In this document: in pieces, positions 12,698 to 22,713 of the stretch | How the letters are laid out: each line of letters opens with the position of its first letter | Position numbering within the stretch: the stretch's first letter is position 1 | Origin: Purshia tridentata | Lineage: Eukaryota > Streptophyta > Magnoliopsida > Rosales > Rosaceae | DNA length: 64,000 bases | Assembly (NCBI GenBank): GCA_003254885.1 | Contig: QANT01000506.1 | Span: 1 to 64,000 of the forward strand | Reading direction: 5' to 3' | Notes under the pieces: model-generated | What the model was told of the DNA's origin: nothing | The model's input: only the letters and a program-made list of their open reading frames with translations | Database searches by the model: none | Made by a program: the position numbers and the translations under genes

Positions 12698-15600
12698 TCA
12701 CTCAAACGTAAACCGCATTAGAAGCTTTACATTTTTGAATTTCTCACCCTTTTTATCATAGAGGGCGATTACTCGCATCCCAGCTTTTAGCTCAGATACA
12801 GGGAAACAGTTCTGCCCACCAAAGTCATCCTTCTCAGACCTATCATACTCTCGAACTTCAATCCGAAGTAATGCAAGCTCTGGAATAGTCAGAGGGTATG
12901 TAAACTCTTCATCCCAAACAGGTATCCAATTATCCTCAAGTATCTTTGTTTTCTGCTTCTTACAGTCAGCTGGCACTCCAACAATATGAACCTGCCATAA
13001 CCCATAAAATACTTTCAGTAGGCAGGAAACCAGTGGAATATGCTTCCAAGTTGAACAACATACACATACAAATTCTAACTTATGGGCAAGGATATGTATG
13101 AAAAAAGAAAAAATTAGTGGGAATTTGCTGTATGGATTACACCCCAAAGAACCAGTTGGGTAGCAGTTCCCATTACTGTACATGAGTTTCATAAAAGAGG
13201 CATTTAAATTGATCACCAAAGTCAATAAGCTCATGACATGAGACTCAGGCGCCCATTTATGCCCAGGCAGGTCCACTTGAATTTGTTTGATATAGTAATC
13301 AAAAGGCACATTAAGACCTTTTTTATTTGATATAGTAATCAAGAGGCCGATAAAGGTATGAGAGTTTGAAAGATGAAAGGGGTAGTAACATCCCAGAAAA
13401 GCATGAAGAGATAAATGAGTTTGCTGTTGAGTTATTGCTGAACATGGATGGAGGTCAAGGAGGCAGTCTGGATAAGCAGAGTACTCTAAGAAGATTCTAA
13501 GAGGCGGCTGAGCTACTCCATATCATTAAAGAAGTTGGTAAGAGAAGATAAAATGCTTAGAAGCTTCCTCCTGGTTACCTTGACTAATGAAAAAAGCAAC
13601 TAATCAAAAATGAAACACAGAATTGGCTTATTAGAAAACAAAATTAGTCTTAGGAGTAACCTTTGTGTAGAAGTCTGGTGGGGAGAACGAATCAAAGTGT
13701 GTTGAGCTAAAATCCAAGTGCCATCCAGTCCCCATATATACTTTCACCTGTCAATTAACATCAATGGTCTGAGACCATTGCAAAAAATGCCTCAACTCAA
13801 CTTCACTTTTGAGTTCAATAAAGTATGCTCACCTTCAATGTCATTTTCACTGGCAAGGTCTTTTTAGGATCAAAAACCTCATAATTTGGACCCTCGTACA
13901 TTAAAGAAGCAGGCTTTATCACATAACCACACCCTCCATTTGCTCTAAACATCCCATGCATCATCCAGAGTGATTTGTCGTATCCCTGTTAAAGAATTTT
14001 GGCAAGTTATTAGGTTTCAATCTGGCAGAGATCCAGGCAATATTTTCTTACAATCTAACAAAGTTGGGAGAAAATTGTCATTGTTAGTTCCCCCAACCCA
14101 ACCCCACAAAAAAGAACAAAAATAATGCTTTTATTTGGACCACGAAACCTTGAACCAACCTGCATATTAAACGCAACCATTTGAGCTCCATGCATCCACC
14201 CAACGTGTGGCTTGTAATTTGAGGAGTTGAATCGTGATCCTCTTGGATAAATCCTTAGAATGTTCCTCTGTGTGAACCTAGAGAGCAAGTAAAAGAATCA
14301 CAGCAGCAAGTAAAAGAATCATTAGATCCAGAAAACACATATACTATATAAAAGCGTCTAGTTAACTTCTTTGCAGGTATTACCTTACGAGATCGGTTCC
14401 ATGAGTTTCAGCAGCCTTTTCAAGTTTGGGTTCACTCAAACTAAGACGTCTTACTTTATCACCAACTGCTAGAGCATCCTTCAAATCACCTTGTGGTTTT
14501 CCAGCATGGATTGTGATAAGACGCTTGTACTCAGGTGCTGTTGGTTGCCCTGGTTTGCTGTCACCTGTATTGTTGGCCTGATCACCATCTTGAGAACTGT
14601 CACTCTGTACCCATCAAAAGAAGTAATGAAAAAGAGAACACCCAGAAACCACATTGAAACACAAATTGCGTTTCTCAGCTCACCCTTTCTTCTTCTTCAG
14701 ATGAGTCCCATACAGTAGAAGCATTGCCCTTGTCCTTTGAACTCTTTGATCTTCTGCCTTCTTTTGGTGGTCTGGTTGAGATAATAATCCGATATTTTAA
14801 AGATTCAGGTGATGGGAATTCATCCAGTGGCCCTTCTGAGTCTGGATAATACAGCATGTCTCCAAATGTTTCGGTTACCATCTATATGAATCGGTGTTTT
14901 AAAACAGATGCTTTAACCAAAATCAAAACGTCTAAACCAAATTTGAAATAGAGTCAATAGACCACAAGAATTAAAGAAAGCTAACCTGTGCAACTTTAAC
15001 CTGAAGCTTTGGAGTAAGGTGGTCTTCAAAAGTTATCACAACTGGGTATGGAGATTTAACAAAAGCATGTTCTTTTATGGACTTCAAACATTTGATGAGT
15101 GTCACAGGAGTGGTCAAGGTCCTGCACACAGAATTTGTATTTGTTTCAACTTGTCATCCCTAAATACAAGGAAAACGCTGAATTAGTTAATTTGATTAGT
15201 ACCTTCCATGAAGAACCTGAACATCATCTTTTGCAGAATTAGGCCATAAATCAAGTTCAATGACTTTGACGCCCTTTCCTAATGCCTTAATGATTGGGAC
15301 ATCGCTACAGTCACTACTGAGTTGATTCCCAGTGAGGTAGGAATTATGCCCTGTATATATGAAATAATGTGACATTGGAGCATTCATATCATGGTGTACC
15401 TGGAATTGGAATCACATATAATTTGTCAATGACAACAAACCTAATGGTCCCTATATCACATAATGGGGTACAGTATAATATTATAACATAAAATAAGTAT
15501 GTGACTCACACCCAATGCAGAGCAGACATAATAGAAAAAGTCCAAAGGTACATTTTAGCAACCCACATTCAGTTTGGTTGTGGGTTTTCTCTGGTGCTAA

Positions 15601-16006
15601 AAAACAAGCACAGATACAAACAAAACAAACAAGGGAATTGATTATATTAATCCGAAAATGGGGGCTTGACCTGATGTTTGATGGGGCCGTTGAATTCTTC
15701 TTGAAAGAGGAAATGGAAGAAATCGTCGAGAGTAATGCCGCGTTGGGGTTGGGCGGTGACTTGGGGGTGGCGCCTCTGCAAGAACTCGTGGAGGATCTGG
15801 TGGACGTCGGAGCGGATCAGGTCCGGCTCCAACTGGTGCTCCAAAATGAAGGTCTGGAGCTGGTCGACGGACATGCGGTCCCCACCCTCGGCGAACTTAG
15901 CGAAGGCTTGTTTGACATCAGCGGGTGGGCCCGTCTCGCTGGTCTTGAACTTCCTGTTGAAGCACTTGAACATCTTGTAGTTGTAGTTCGCATTGCCATC
16001 TACCAT
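12698..16006 (-). CDS. Phosphoinositide-specific phospholipase C, PLC6-like, 9 exons
   Basis: Second plant PI-PLC in head-to-tail orientation with the PLC2-like gene and with matching exon structure. The N-terminus has [10 protein letters not shown], and then [14 protein letters not shown] and DDFFHFLF in the EF-hand-like lobe, which resembles Arabidopsis PLC6 more than PLC2. The X domain has [19 protein letters not shown] and QVLHG with both catalytic His. An acidic Ser/Glu-rich linker follows. The Y domain has [14 protein letters not shown] and [14 protein letters not shown]. The C2 domain has [28 protein letters not shown] and [15 protein letters not shown], ending RFTFE. The start could be the ATG at 16004-16006 or an in-frame ATG at 15971-15973, 11 codons later. 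The longer form is listed. The frame reads intact and is presumed functional. The PLC6 assignment rests on remembered N-terminal similarity. Confidence 0.9.
13286..13347. repeat. Short direct repeat in a PLC6-like intron
   Basis: A 22-bp word beginning TTTGATATAGTAATCAA lies at 13286-13307 and, with one mismatch, at 13326-13347. The 18-bp spacer contains a T-run that does not abut a repeat copy. It looks like a local tandem duplication of about 40 bp within the last intron. Confidence 0.6.
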
Positions 16007-16139
16007 TTTGGATCTACTCCTTCTTCTACTTCTTCTTCTTCTGTCGCTTTTTCTTTGTTTGGTTTGGTTTCGTTCCCAGGTTCTGTGTGTGTCACGTTGT
16101 CTGGTTCTCGCGAAAGGAACACGAGAACGAGAGACTGAA

Positions 16140-17018
16140 AATGAGAAGGAATGAAAAGGGCCTAAAATTCAGCTAAATCGTTGGACGTTTAACTGCCAAT
16201 CAGCTCTCAACTTCAAAATTCTTTCTTTTTTAAGAGAGGCCATTTACATGCAAGTTATGAAACATACATTTTCTTGAGGCCCATTCCACACCGAAGAAAA
16301 TTGGCTTCAAAGACTCTCAGGGGTCGTAGTCTTCTTTTCGACCATCTTTCGGTGCCTTTCTTTTTCAGTCACCTAAGGCTATATGTTTATATCTTATTTT
16401 ACTTTGTTTTTAACGAAACACTTATTTTACTACCAACTAGCTACTCTGGTCCTAAATGTCAATCACCATTTCATTTATTAATACTCAAGTCTCTCTTTTA
16501 TAATAGAAGAATAAATTCAAATCTTATGAATAACACTTTTTAAAAAGCTTCATGTACTCATAATTTTTTTTAAAATTCACAATATGATGTGTTAAGAGAC
16601 AAAGAGAGAGCAAATTAAATTATTTTGTATAACTCGGCGGTCATTGTCTAAAAGTTCATAAAAAAATTTGGACAACAATAATAAAATCAATATTAATAAA
16701 TCACTAATTTCATCATAATAATCTTATCAATTAATTAAAAAATATCATATATTATCAAAGTAAATTAATAATTTGGAATTTAAGGTTTGAAACTTGAGAA
16801 ATATGGTGGTGGGCAAGTGACTGGTGGCCGCGAGATGTGATGGTGAGAGTACTTGCTGGGGGTGTTGGTTTGGAATTTGTAACTTTGTATTGGGAATTTT
16901 GGGGTTTGGTTAAGGTTGGGAATTAGGGGCCAGAGGGTTTGGGCATGTGGTATGTACAAAGTAGGTTCCTCCACGTACCATGTTACGGTTATATAAGTTA
17001 AGAGTAGGATACAATAAT
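16140..17018. other. PLC6-like upstream region and spacer
   Basis: AT-rich divergent spacer between the PLC6-like start (minus) and the cyclophilin gene (plus). The first 150 bp beside the PLC gene probably form its 5' UTR and promoter. No coding feature is supported. Confidence 0.45.
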
Positions 17019-17186
17019 GCTAGGATCTCAAATTTGTATCTCAAATAATATCTTATTACACCTGTTGTTAGAGTTTTAACTTTTATTTGTTGTAAATTAA
17101 ATAAATTCGAGAGTAGGACATTTATGAATTAATTACATACTAGCATACTGCAATATTATTTGGATATTAATTTGAGAATCTCTAGC
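17019..17186. mobile_element. Foldback MITE-like element, 168 bp
   Basis: The left arm at 17019-17051 begins GCTAGGATCTCAAATT. Its imperfect reverse complement at 17153-17186 ends GAGAATCTCTAGC. The arms are about 33 bp and share most positions, with a few single-base differences and indels. The interior is AT-rich and non-coding. I do not see a convincing target-site duplication, so the superfamily is unassigned. Confidence 0.5.
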
Positions 17187-17190
17187 GTTG

Positions 17191-17673
17191 CTCATTTGGA
17201 TAAGTTCACGATTTAGATAAGTTCACAATTCAATTCCCTCCATTTTTATTACAAAAAATAGAAAGAGAAAAAGTTCCCTTTATTAGATTAGATAATTATT
17301 AAAATTTAAAAATTGCAACATCATTTGGGATATAAATTTGACATTTATAGTTTGAAAAATTATTGTATATAATTGTAATACCATGTGGCATGATGAAATG
17401 ATGTTACCAATCCAACTAAATTTTAACTTGTGTTAATAATTAATTTCTAAAACCCTAAACTTTAAAAAATATCTTTAAAATCATACACATATTATAATAA
17501 ATTAGTAATCTCACGTCATTATAGTACGTGATTTTACCATCACATACAACAATTTTCAACACAAGAACTACTCATTTGGATAAGCCCAAGATATGATTCC
17601 CTCAATTTTTACAACTAAAAAATAAAAAGAAAAGAAGAATTCTATGCCAAAATTTATTAGATTAGATAATATT
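17191..17673. repeat. Diverged direct repeat pair in cyclophilin upstream region
   Basis: A segment of about 105 bp starting CTCATTTGGATAAG and ending TTATTAGATTAGATAAT occurs at 17191-17297 and again, diverged, at 17571-17673. The 270 bp between are AT-rich and non-coding. It may be an old duplication around an insertion. It lies within 200-650 bp upstream of the cyclophilin ATG. Confidence 0.45.
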
Positions 17674-17850
17674 AATTTATCAAGAACCTTTAATATCACG
17701 TTACCATTTCATCCCGATCAGAAAAAGTTACAGTTTTATTACATAACTAGGTAGAAAAAAAAAAATCATTTTTAAGGGAAAGAAGAAGTCGCAGGCTCAT
17801 AGCCTACAAGTCTACGACTGGTGTGAACGATTTGGAAAAAGAAAGCAGAG

Positions 17851-19657
17851 ATGACCTCCAGAAGGTTGGTGTCGGCAGTAGCTCTTTTGTGGGTTTTGGT
17901 TCTCTTCGGGACCTTAGTTGTCATTCTGGTAGTAACTCAAAGACTCTTTGCTGTAATTGTAAATCTAAGAAATAGTCAATTTTTGCAGTCTTCCTTTCTC
18001 TTAATGGAAATCTGTTTTCCGTTTTGACAAATGTCTAATATTTTTGTACCATTGTCTTCTAATTTGATTTCAGAATCGATTCAGCAATGATGGGGCTCTG
18101 CACGAGCCAAAGGTTGTCGACAGCGAGCTCCTTGAGGTGGAATTCTTGCTTTCACCAACCAGTTTTCCGTGGAAACAAACAGAACTTATGTTTGATGTTT
18201 CTGTGTTTGGCAGGAAACGGAAATGGAGCGAGTGACCCACAAGGTTTACTTCGATATTGAAATCAACGGAAAACCCATTGGTATGAACTCTTTATCAGAT
18301 TAATTATGAGCAAAAATTTTCTGGGTAGCTGTTAATTCCTTCCAATAATTAATTAAATTGATTGAAAGTAAAGTTTATGTGTCAAGTAGGACCCCAATTC
18401 CACTAAAAAATGGAAATGGATATAAAATATATGCTTAATATTAATTTCACAGCAAATTCCCAGAAATTGGAAGCTCTCCCTTATTCTCTCTCTTTAATTC
18501 TCTTCAACCCTGCATTAGATGCGTTAGCACAGTCACTTGTTCATCAGCTGTTGTAGATTACAATGCTGTTTCATTGATATTATTCACCTTTTAATTTCTT
18601 CCAGGTCGCATAGTCATGGGTCTCTTTGGAAAAGCAGTTCCTAAAACCATAGGTAGGTAACCCAGTAAAGTGCAACCAGTGTGTTTTATGTGTCCAATGA
18701 GATAGATATTACTATGAAAAGAATTTAACCAAAGTTGCTATTTAAATGCAGAGAACTTTCGAGCACTTTGCACGGGTAGCCAAGTAACTCTAGCTCCCCT
18801 ATCTTTTTGTCTAATTTCTATGTATTTCTGTGATCACATGGAAGCTACAGCTTTTATGTTGTTATCTTTTTAGTTTAATGAGTCCTCAGGTGGGTTTCAG
18901 GGGAAAAGGGAATTGGGAAGAGTCGGAAGCCTCTGCACTACAAAGGAAGCACATTTCATAGGATCATTCCCAGCTTTATGATACAGGGGGGTGATTTTAC
19001 TAGTGGTGATGGCCGAGGTGGAGAGTCGATTTATGGTGCTAAGTTTTCAGATGAAAACTTCAAACTGCAGCATACTGGACCAGGCAAGCTATGATCATTC
19101 TTGTTTCTGAATAGTTTCTTGGTACAAAAGCTCTACCAAAATGAGATACTGCTTAGGTGCAAATTGTATTCTGAGTCACTTATCTGAATTTTGGACTTTT
19201 TGTATGACACAGGTATTTTGTCTATGGCAAATTCTGGGCCAGACACCAATGGATCACAATTCTTCATTACAACAGTCAAAACTAGCTGGTACTTTTTTTA
19301 AATTTTTGCCATTTTTGTGGGTTATGATTTTGACATGCATATTGGCAGGACTCCATGAACTGCGCACTTGATTTTGATTTAGGGATTGAGTTCATTATGT
19401 GCTGACATGTTTCAGCCTCTTATCTCTGAATGGAATGTTTTCTAACTCATCTCTGAATGGAATGTGTTCTAACTCAGATGCCTGAATTTTCTTTACTTTT
19501 TCTTTAAAGGTTGGATGGCCACCACGTTGTGTTTGGCAAGGTGCTTTCTGGGATGGAGGTTGTATCGAAGGTTGAAGAAATGGGAGGAGACAATGGAGTA
19601 CCTAAGAGCGAGGTTGTTATTACAGACAGTGGTGAACTTCCAATGTCACTACACTAA
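17851..19657 (+). CDS. Cyclophilin-type peptidyl-prolyl cis-trans isomerase, signal-anchored, 8 exons
   Basis: Catalyses cis-trans isomerisation of Xaa-Pro bonds, probably in the secretory pathway. Exons read as 17851-17928, 18074-18136, 18214-18280, 18605-18652, 18752-18775, 18901-19083, 19213-19288 and 19510-19657, and all join in frame. The first exon encodes a hydrophobic N-terminal segment ([17 protein letters not shown]) that is a signal peptide or anchor. The cyclophilin core follows: [53 protein letters not shown] (active-site Arg, Phe, Met, Gln), [17 protein letters not shown], and [12 protein letters not shown]. The total of about 230 residues fits the CYP21 group of plant cyclophilins. 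The residues that bind peptide and cyclosporin appear present. Intron 6 starts with GC rather than GT (see findings). Confidence 0.92.
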
Positions 19658-21002
19658 TTTTTCATTCAAATGACAAGTGGATTCGCCTCTTGATGTAATG
19701 GTATGGATTATGGAACATATTGTGTGCTTATTTTTCACATCACTGATGTGTATTAATTAGAACGAGTTTTGATTCAGTTACCTCCCCCAAGTACAACATA
19801 GTTGCTTACTACTTTAAACCACTATTCACTTTCATCGTGCTTACAAGACAACTGCAAAACTCAACAAGAAAAAGAAAAGAAACAAAAAAGACCCGAGAAA
19901 AATTGAGATCAAAATCATGTGTAAATTGTTGAGACGAGAGCCTAGTTTCCCGTTCACCAACCAAAAGAGCTAGATCTTTGATTTGTATTCTGTTAAAATT
20001 TGCAGACTGTTCAAAACTGCAAACTTATTTCTGAAAAAAAAAAAAAAAAAAAACAAAAACAAAAAAAAAAAAACTAAAGCTAAAATGAAGACAAGAGAAA
20101 CCATTAGCCTCAAAATCGACTGCAACTAGTAATGAGCATAAGTGAACAGCAAGATGCAGCTTGAAGCTGGAATTGCCAATCTGCCCTCTGTTCTATTCAG
20201 TGTCCTGATCAAGTTTTGCTCTAAACAGAGATTAGATTATAAGACGTCTAGAATTGTAGTTTAGATGGCCAGACTCATTATCCTTATAACATCAACTTCA
20301 GAATTGACAAAAGATGTTCAACATGATCATCTTGAATACCCATTAACAGCAAGCAAAGGGTTTGTTTTGTGAATCAAAATGGGGATGAGAAGATCATGTA
20401 AAGGGGTATAACGATCATAGATTTCTTCAACAAGAATGGGTTGGAGAAGATGACCACTACTTTGAGCAACAGGTAATAAGGCTTGGCAAACCACAGCATT
20501 CTATCTTGCCCTGCTGAGCAGATTTTCTTTGATATTTAGTCCAAAACTATGAGCAAAAAAAGCGAAGATATTACCTCTTTTTAAGTTTGGCAGATTGAAG
20601 AGGAAAGCAGTTGCACTCTGTGACCTTCCTTGTAAAACAAAACACAAAATTTCATAAGCATCACAGGTCCACTGCTTAAGAGCAATAGCGTAATATCCAC
20701 ATGTATGCATTCAAATAATCCATTGCCAGTAAACTGAACATGCACACCTATATATGTCTTTTTATCCACACCAAGTGATCAAATCAAGCACATAAACAAT
20801 GATATGAAATTAATACATCGATCAAAGCAGAATGAGGTACAAAATCCAACCTTGCCACAAAGCTCACAAGCTCTTTCTCCAATCAAGCATTTTTGGTTCA
20901 TTGATTTATTGACCAAGTGGAGTACTAGCTAGTACCAATTATTGAATTCAAAATTCAAATGATTGGGGAGTAATTTTACTGAAATTTGAAACGACAGGCA
21001 GG
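19658..21002. other. Convergent 3' region between cyclophilin and ELF4
   Basis: Spacer between two convergent genes, presumably holding both 3' UTRs. It contains an A-rich tract at about 20034-20071 without flanking duplication. No protein or RNA gene is recognised. Small frames near 20501-20769 have no domain. Confidence 0.45.
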
Positions 21003-21422
21003 CTAGTTGGGCTTGGGGTCTTTGGCGTTGGCGTCGGCGTCGTTGCGGTGGTGAAAGAAGGTGCAGAAATTGGAGGAGAGGTCAGAGTAAAGCAAAACGA
21101 CCTTGGAGATATTGCCGTTGATCTGTTGGATGAGAGACACGTTCTTGACCATGTTGTCCGCGATTCGAGACTGATGGTTGTCGTTCACCTGCTGGATCAG
21201 CGCTCGGTTCTCGTCCAGAATCGACTGCACCTCCCGAAAGCTGCGGCTGAAGTCCTCCCACACCTCCGCATCGGCAGCTTCCTCTTCCTGATCGACTTCG
21301 GCGGAGCCCGAAACGCTGCGTTTGGTGGTGGTTGTTAGGGTTTGGTGGTGGTTGAAGCAGGAGGAAGGGTCGTCCATGCTCGAGTCGACTCCGGAGGAGG
21401 AATCCCGCGTGGTCATGTGCAT
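21003..21422 (-). CDS. ELF4: EARLY FLOWERING 4 (ELF4) family protein, intronless
   Basis: ELF4 is a small nuclear clock protein that joins ELF3 and LUX in the evening complex, which represses PIF4/PIF5 and clock genes at night. The single exon encodes 139 residues. The conserved DUF1313 core is plain: EVWEDFSRSFREVQSILDEN, RALIQQVNDNHQSRIADNM and KNVSLIQQINGNISKVVLLY, which form the two-helix coiled dimer of the family. The N-terminal third is Ser/Thr/Glu-rich and low in complexity, and the tail after the core is short (FFHHRNDADANAKD). The first in-frame ATG is at 21420-21422, with a second two codons later at 21414-21416. The frame stays open further upstream but with no ATG, so no longer form is proposed. 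The lack of introns matches the family. Confidence 0.93.
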   Translation of the reverse strand: MHMTTRDSSSGVDSSMDDPSSCFNHHQTLTTTTKRSVSGSAEVDQEEEAADAEVWEDFSRSFREVQSILDENRALIQQVNDNHQSRIADNMVKNVSLIQQINGNISKVVLLYSDLSSNFCTFFHHRNDADANAKDPKPN

Positions 21423-22713
21423 GGAAAAATTACTTAGTGACGCACTGAGCGCTTTGCCCGAGTTTGCGTGCAAGAAAACTATAATTATCTTCCAATCAAA
21501 AATAGCTCACAGCGTAAAAAATAAAAACTTCCATTTATACAATGAATCACACCTGAGATTCACTTTCCGGTGCTAAAGATATAAATAATTTCAATAGAGT
21601 GGTGGTGCTATTCCCACCGACCATTAATTACTTTTTTCCCGCCCACTCATTAAAAAAAATTTAATTAATAATTTATCTTTATGTGAGATTAGCAAAAAAG
21701 ATAAATATTAATTAATTAAAGGAACAATCTTTAATCACTTTACTAGTGTTAACTTTCAATCATGGCAAGCAGCAAACTTTAAAAGAGGATCAAAGAAGAA
21801 TAGGGATGCAACATTGCTAAGAAATGAGCCAACTCTAAATCCTTATCCTCCTCTTCTTTTTTTTACAATTGCTTCATGTTTCATTAATTGTCCATGGAAA
21901 GTCTTCTCCAAACAGTTTCAACAATTGTATTTTTATGTGGGAAAAATGTTTGATGGTGGGTCATTGAGTTTGTAAGTTAAGGATATTGTGGGAATAATGT
22001 GGGTGGGATAAGTAGATTGTTTTGTAGCTTTTTTTAAATTTAATAAAATGTGGAAAAATAAGGAAGAGAGGTAGGAATAAATTACTCTTTCAATATTACA
22101 TATGTCATAAAATATTTGTATCATAAATGAACTCATAAAAAAATCATACATTCAGATCATATTGTAAACCACACATATTAACACTTAAGTAAAGTACTTC
22201 TAAGCTTATCAAATTATATAAAATATTTTAAGAAAAATTATCAAATTGTGACAATGGTTTAGAAAAGATGCAATAAAGAGGTGAAACTAGTCAGTTGGTT
22301 TCCTGCCTCTTCCTCCTTAGAACGGAAGCTCCCTGGAATCTGGGGCCACCATTCGCCACCTCTTAAAGGCTGCCATTGGATTGTTATTATGTAGGTAAGT
22401 TTTTCTCGTAATGAAGATGATTCACATTTGTCAAAAACAAATAATTCACCGAAGAAAAAGAGGGAAAATCCAATAATGGAGGTTGCTATTCCACATTAGC
22501 AGCACTGAAGTACCAAAATATCATTATCAATATGGAAGACAAAGGAGAAGACCCAAAGTTTTTACAAATGAAGTCTTTTAGTAAATTATGCCCACAACAC
22601 AAGAACCAATTGCAGAATATAAAAATGATTAAATTCATGTAACTTTATAAGTATCTTCAATTCACAGGTGCACAGCTCCTGCTTGGGGAGTCCAGGTGAA
22701 ATATAACTGCAAA
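21423..22713. other. ELF4 upstream region and GDSL esterase 3' region
   Basis: Non-coding AT-rich stretch. The left part should hold the ELF4 promoter. The right end near 22640-22713 should be the esterase 3' UTR. I looked for an exact evening element (AAAATATCT or its complement) near the ELF4 start and did not see one. No gene is recognised. Confidence 0.4.

Noticed and set aside
13286-13347. Direct repeats with a T-run between them, as a possible eighth micro-retroposon
   Set aside because: The T-run does not abut either repeat copy and the repeat is 22 bp. A plain tandem duplication explains it better.
20034-20071. Long A-rich tract as a retroposon tail
   Set aside because: No flanking duplication is visible. 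It is probably part of the 3' region of a gene or a simple repeat.
2193-21422. NFXL2 and ELF4 as a clock gene cluster
   Set aside because: Both relate to the clock in Arabidopsis, but they are 14 kb apart with unrelated genes between. Coincidence is sufficient.
21423-21473. N-terminal extension of ELF4 by 17 codons
   Set aside because: The frame is open but has no ATG there. It begins with TTG.
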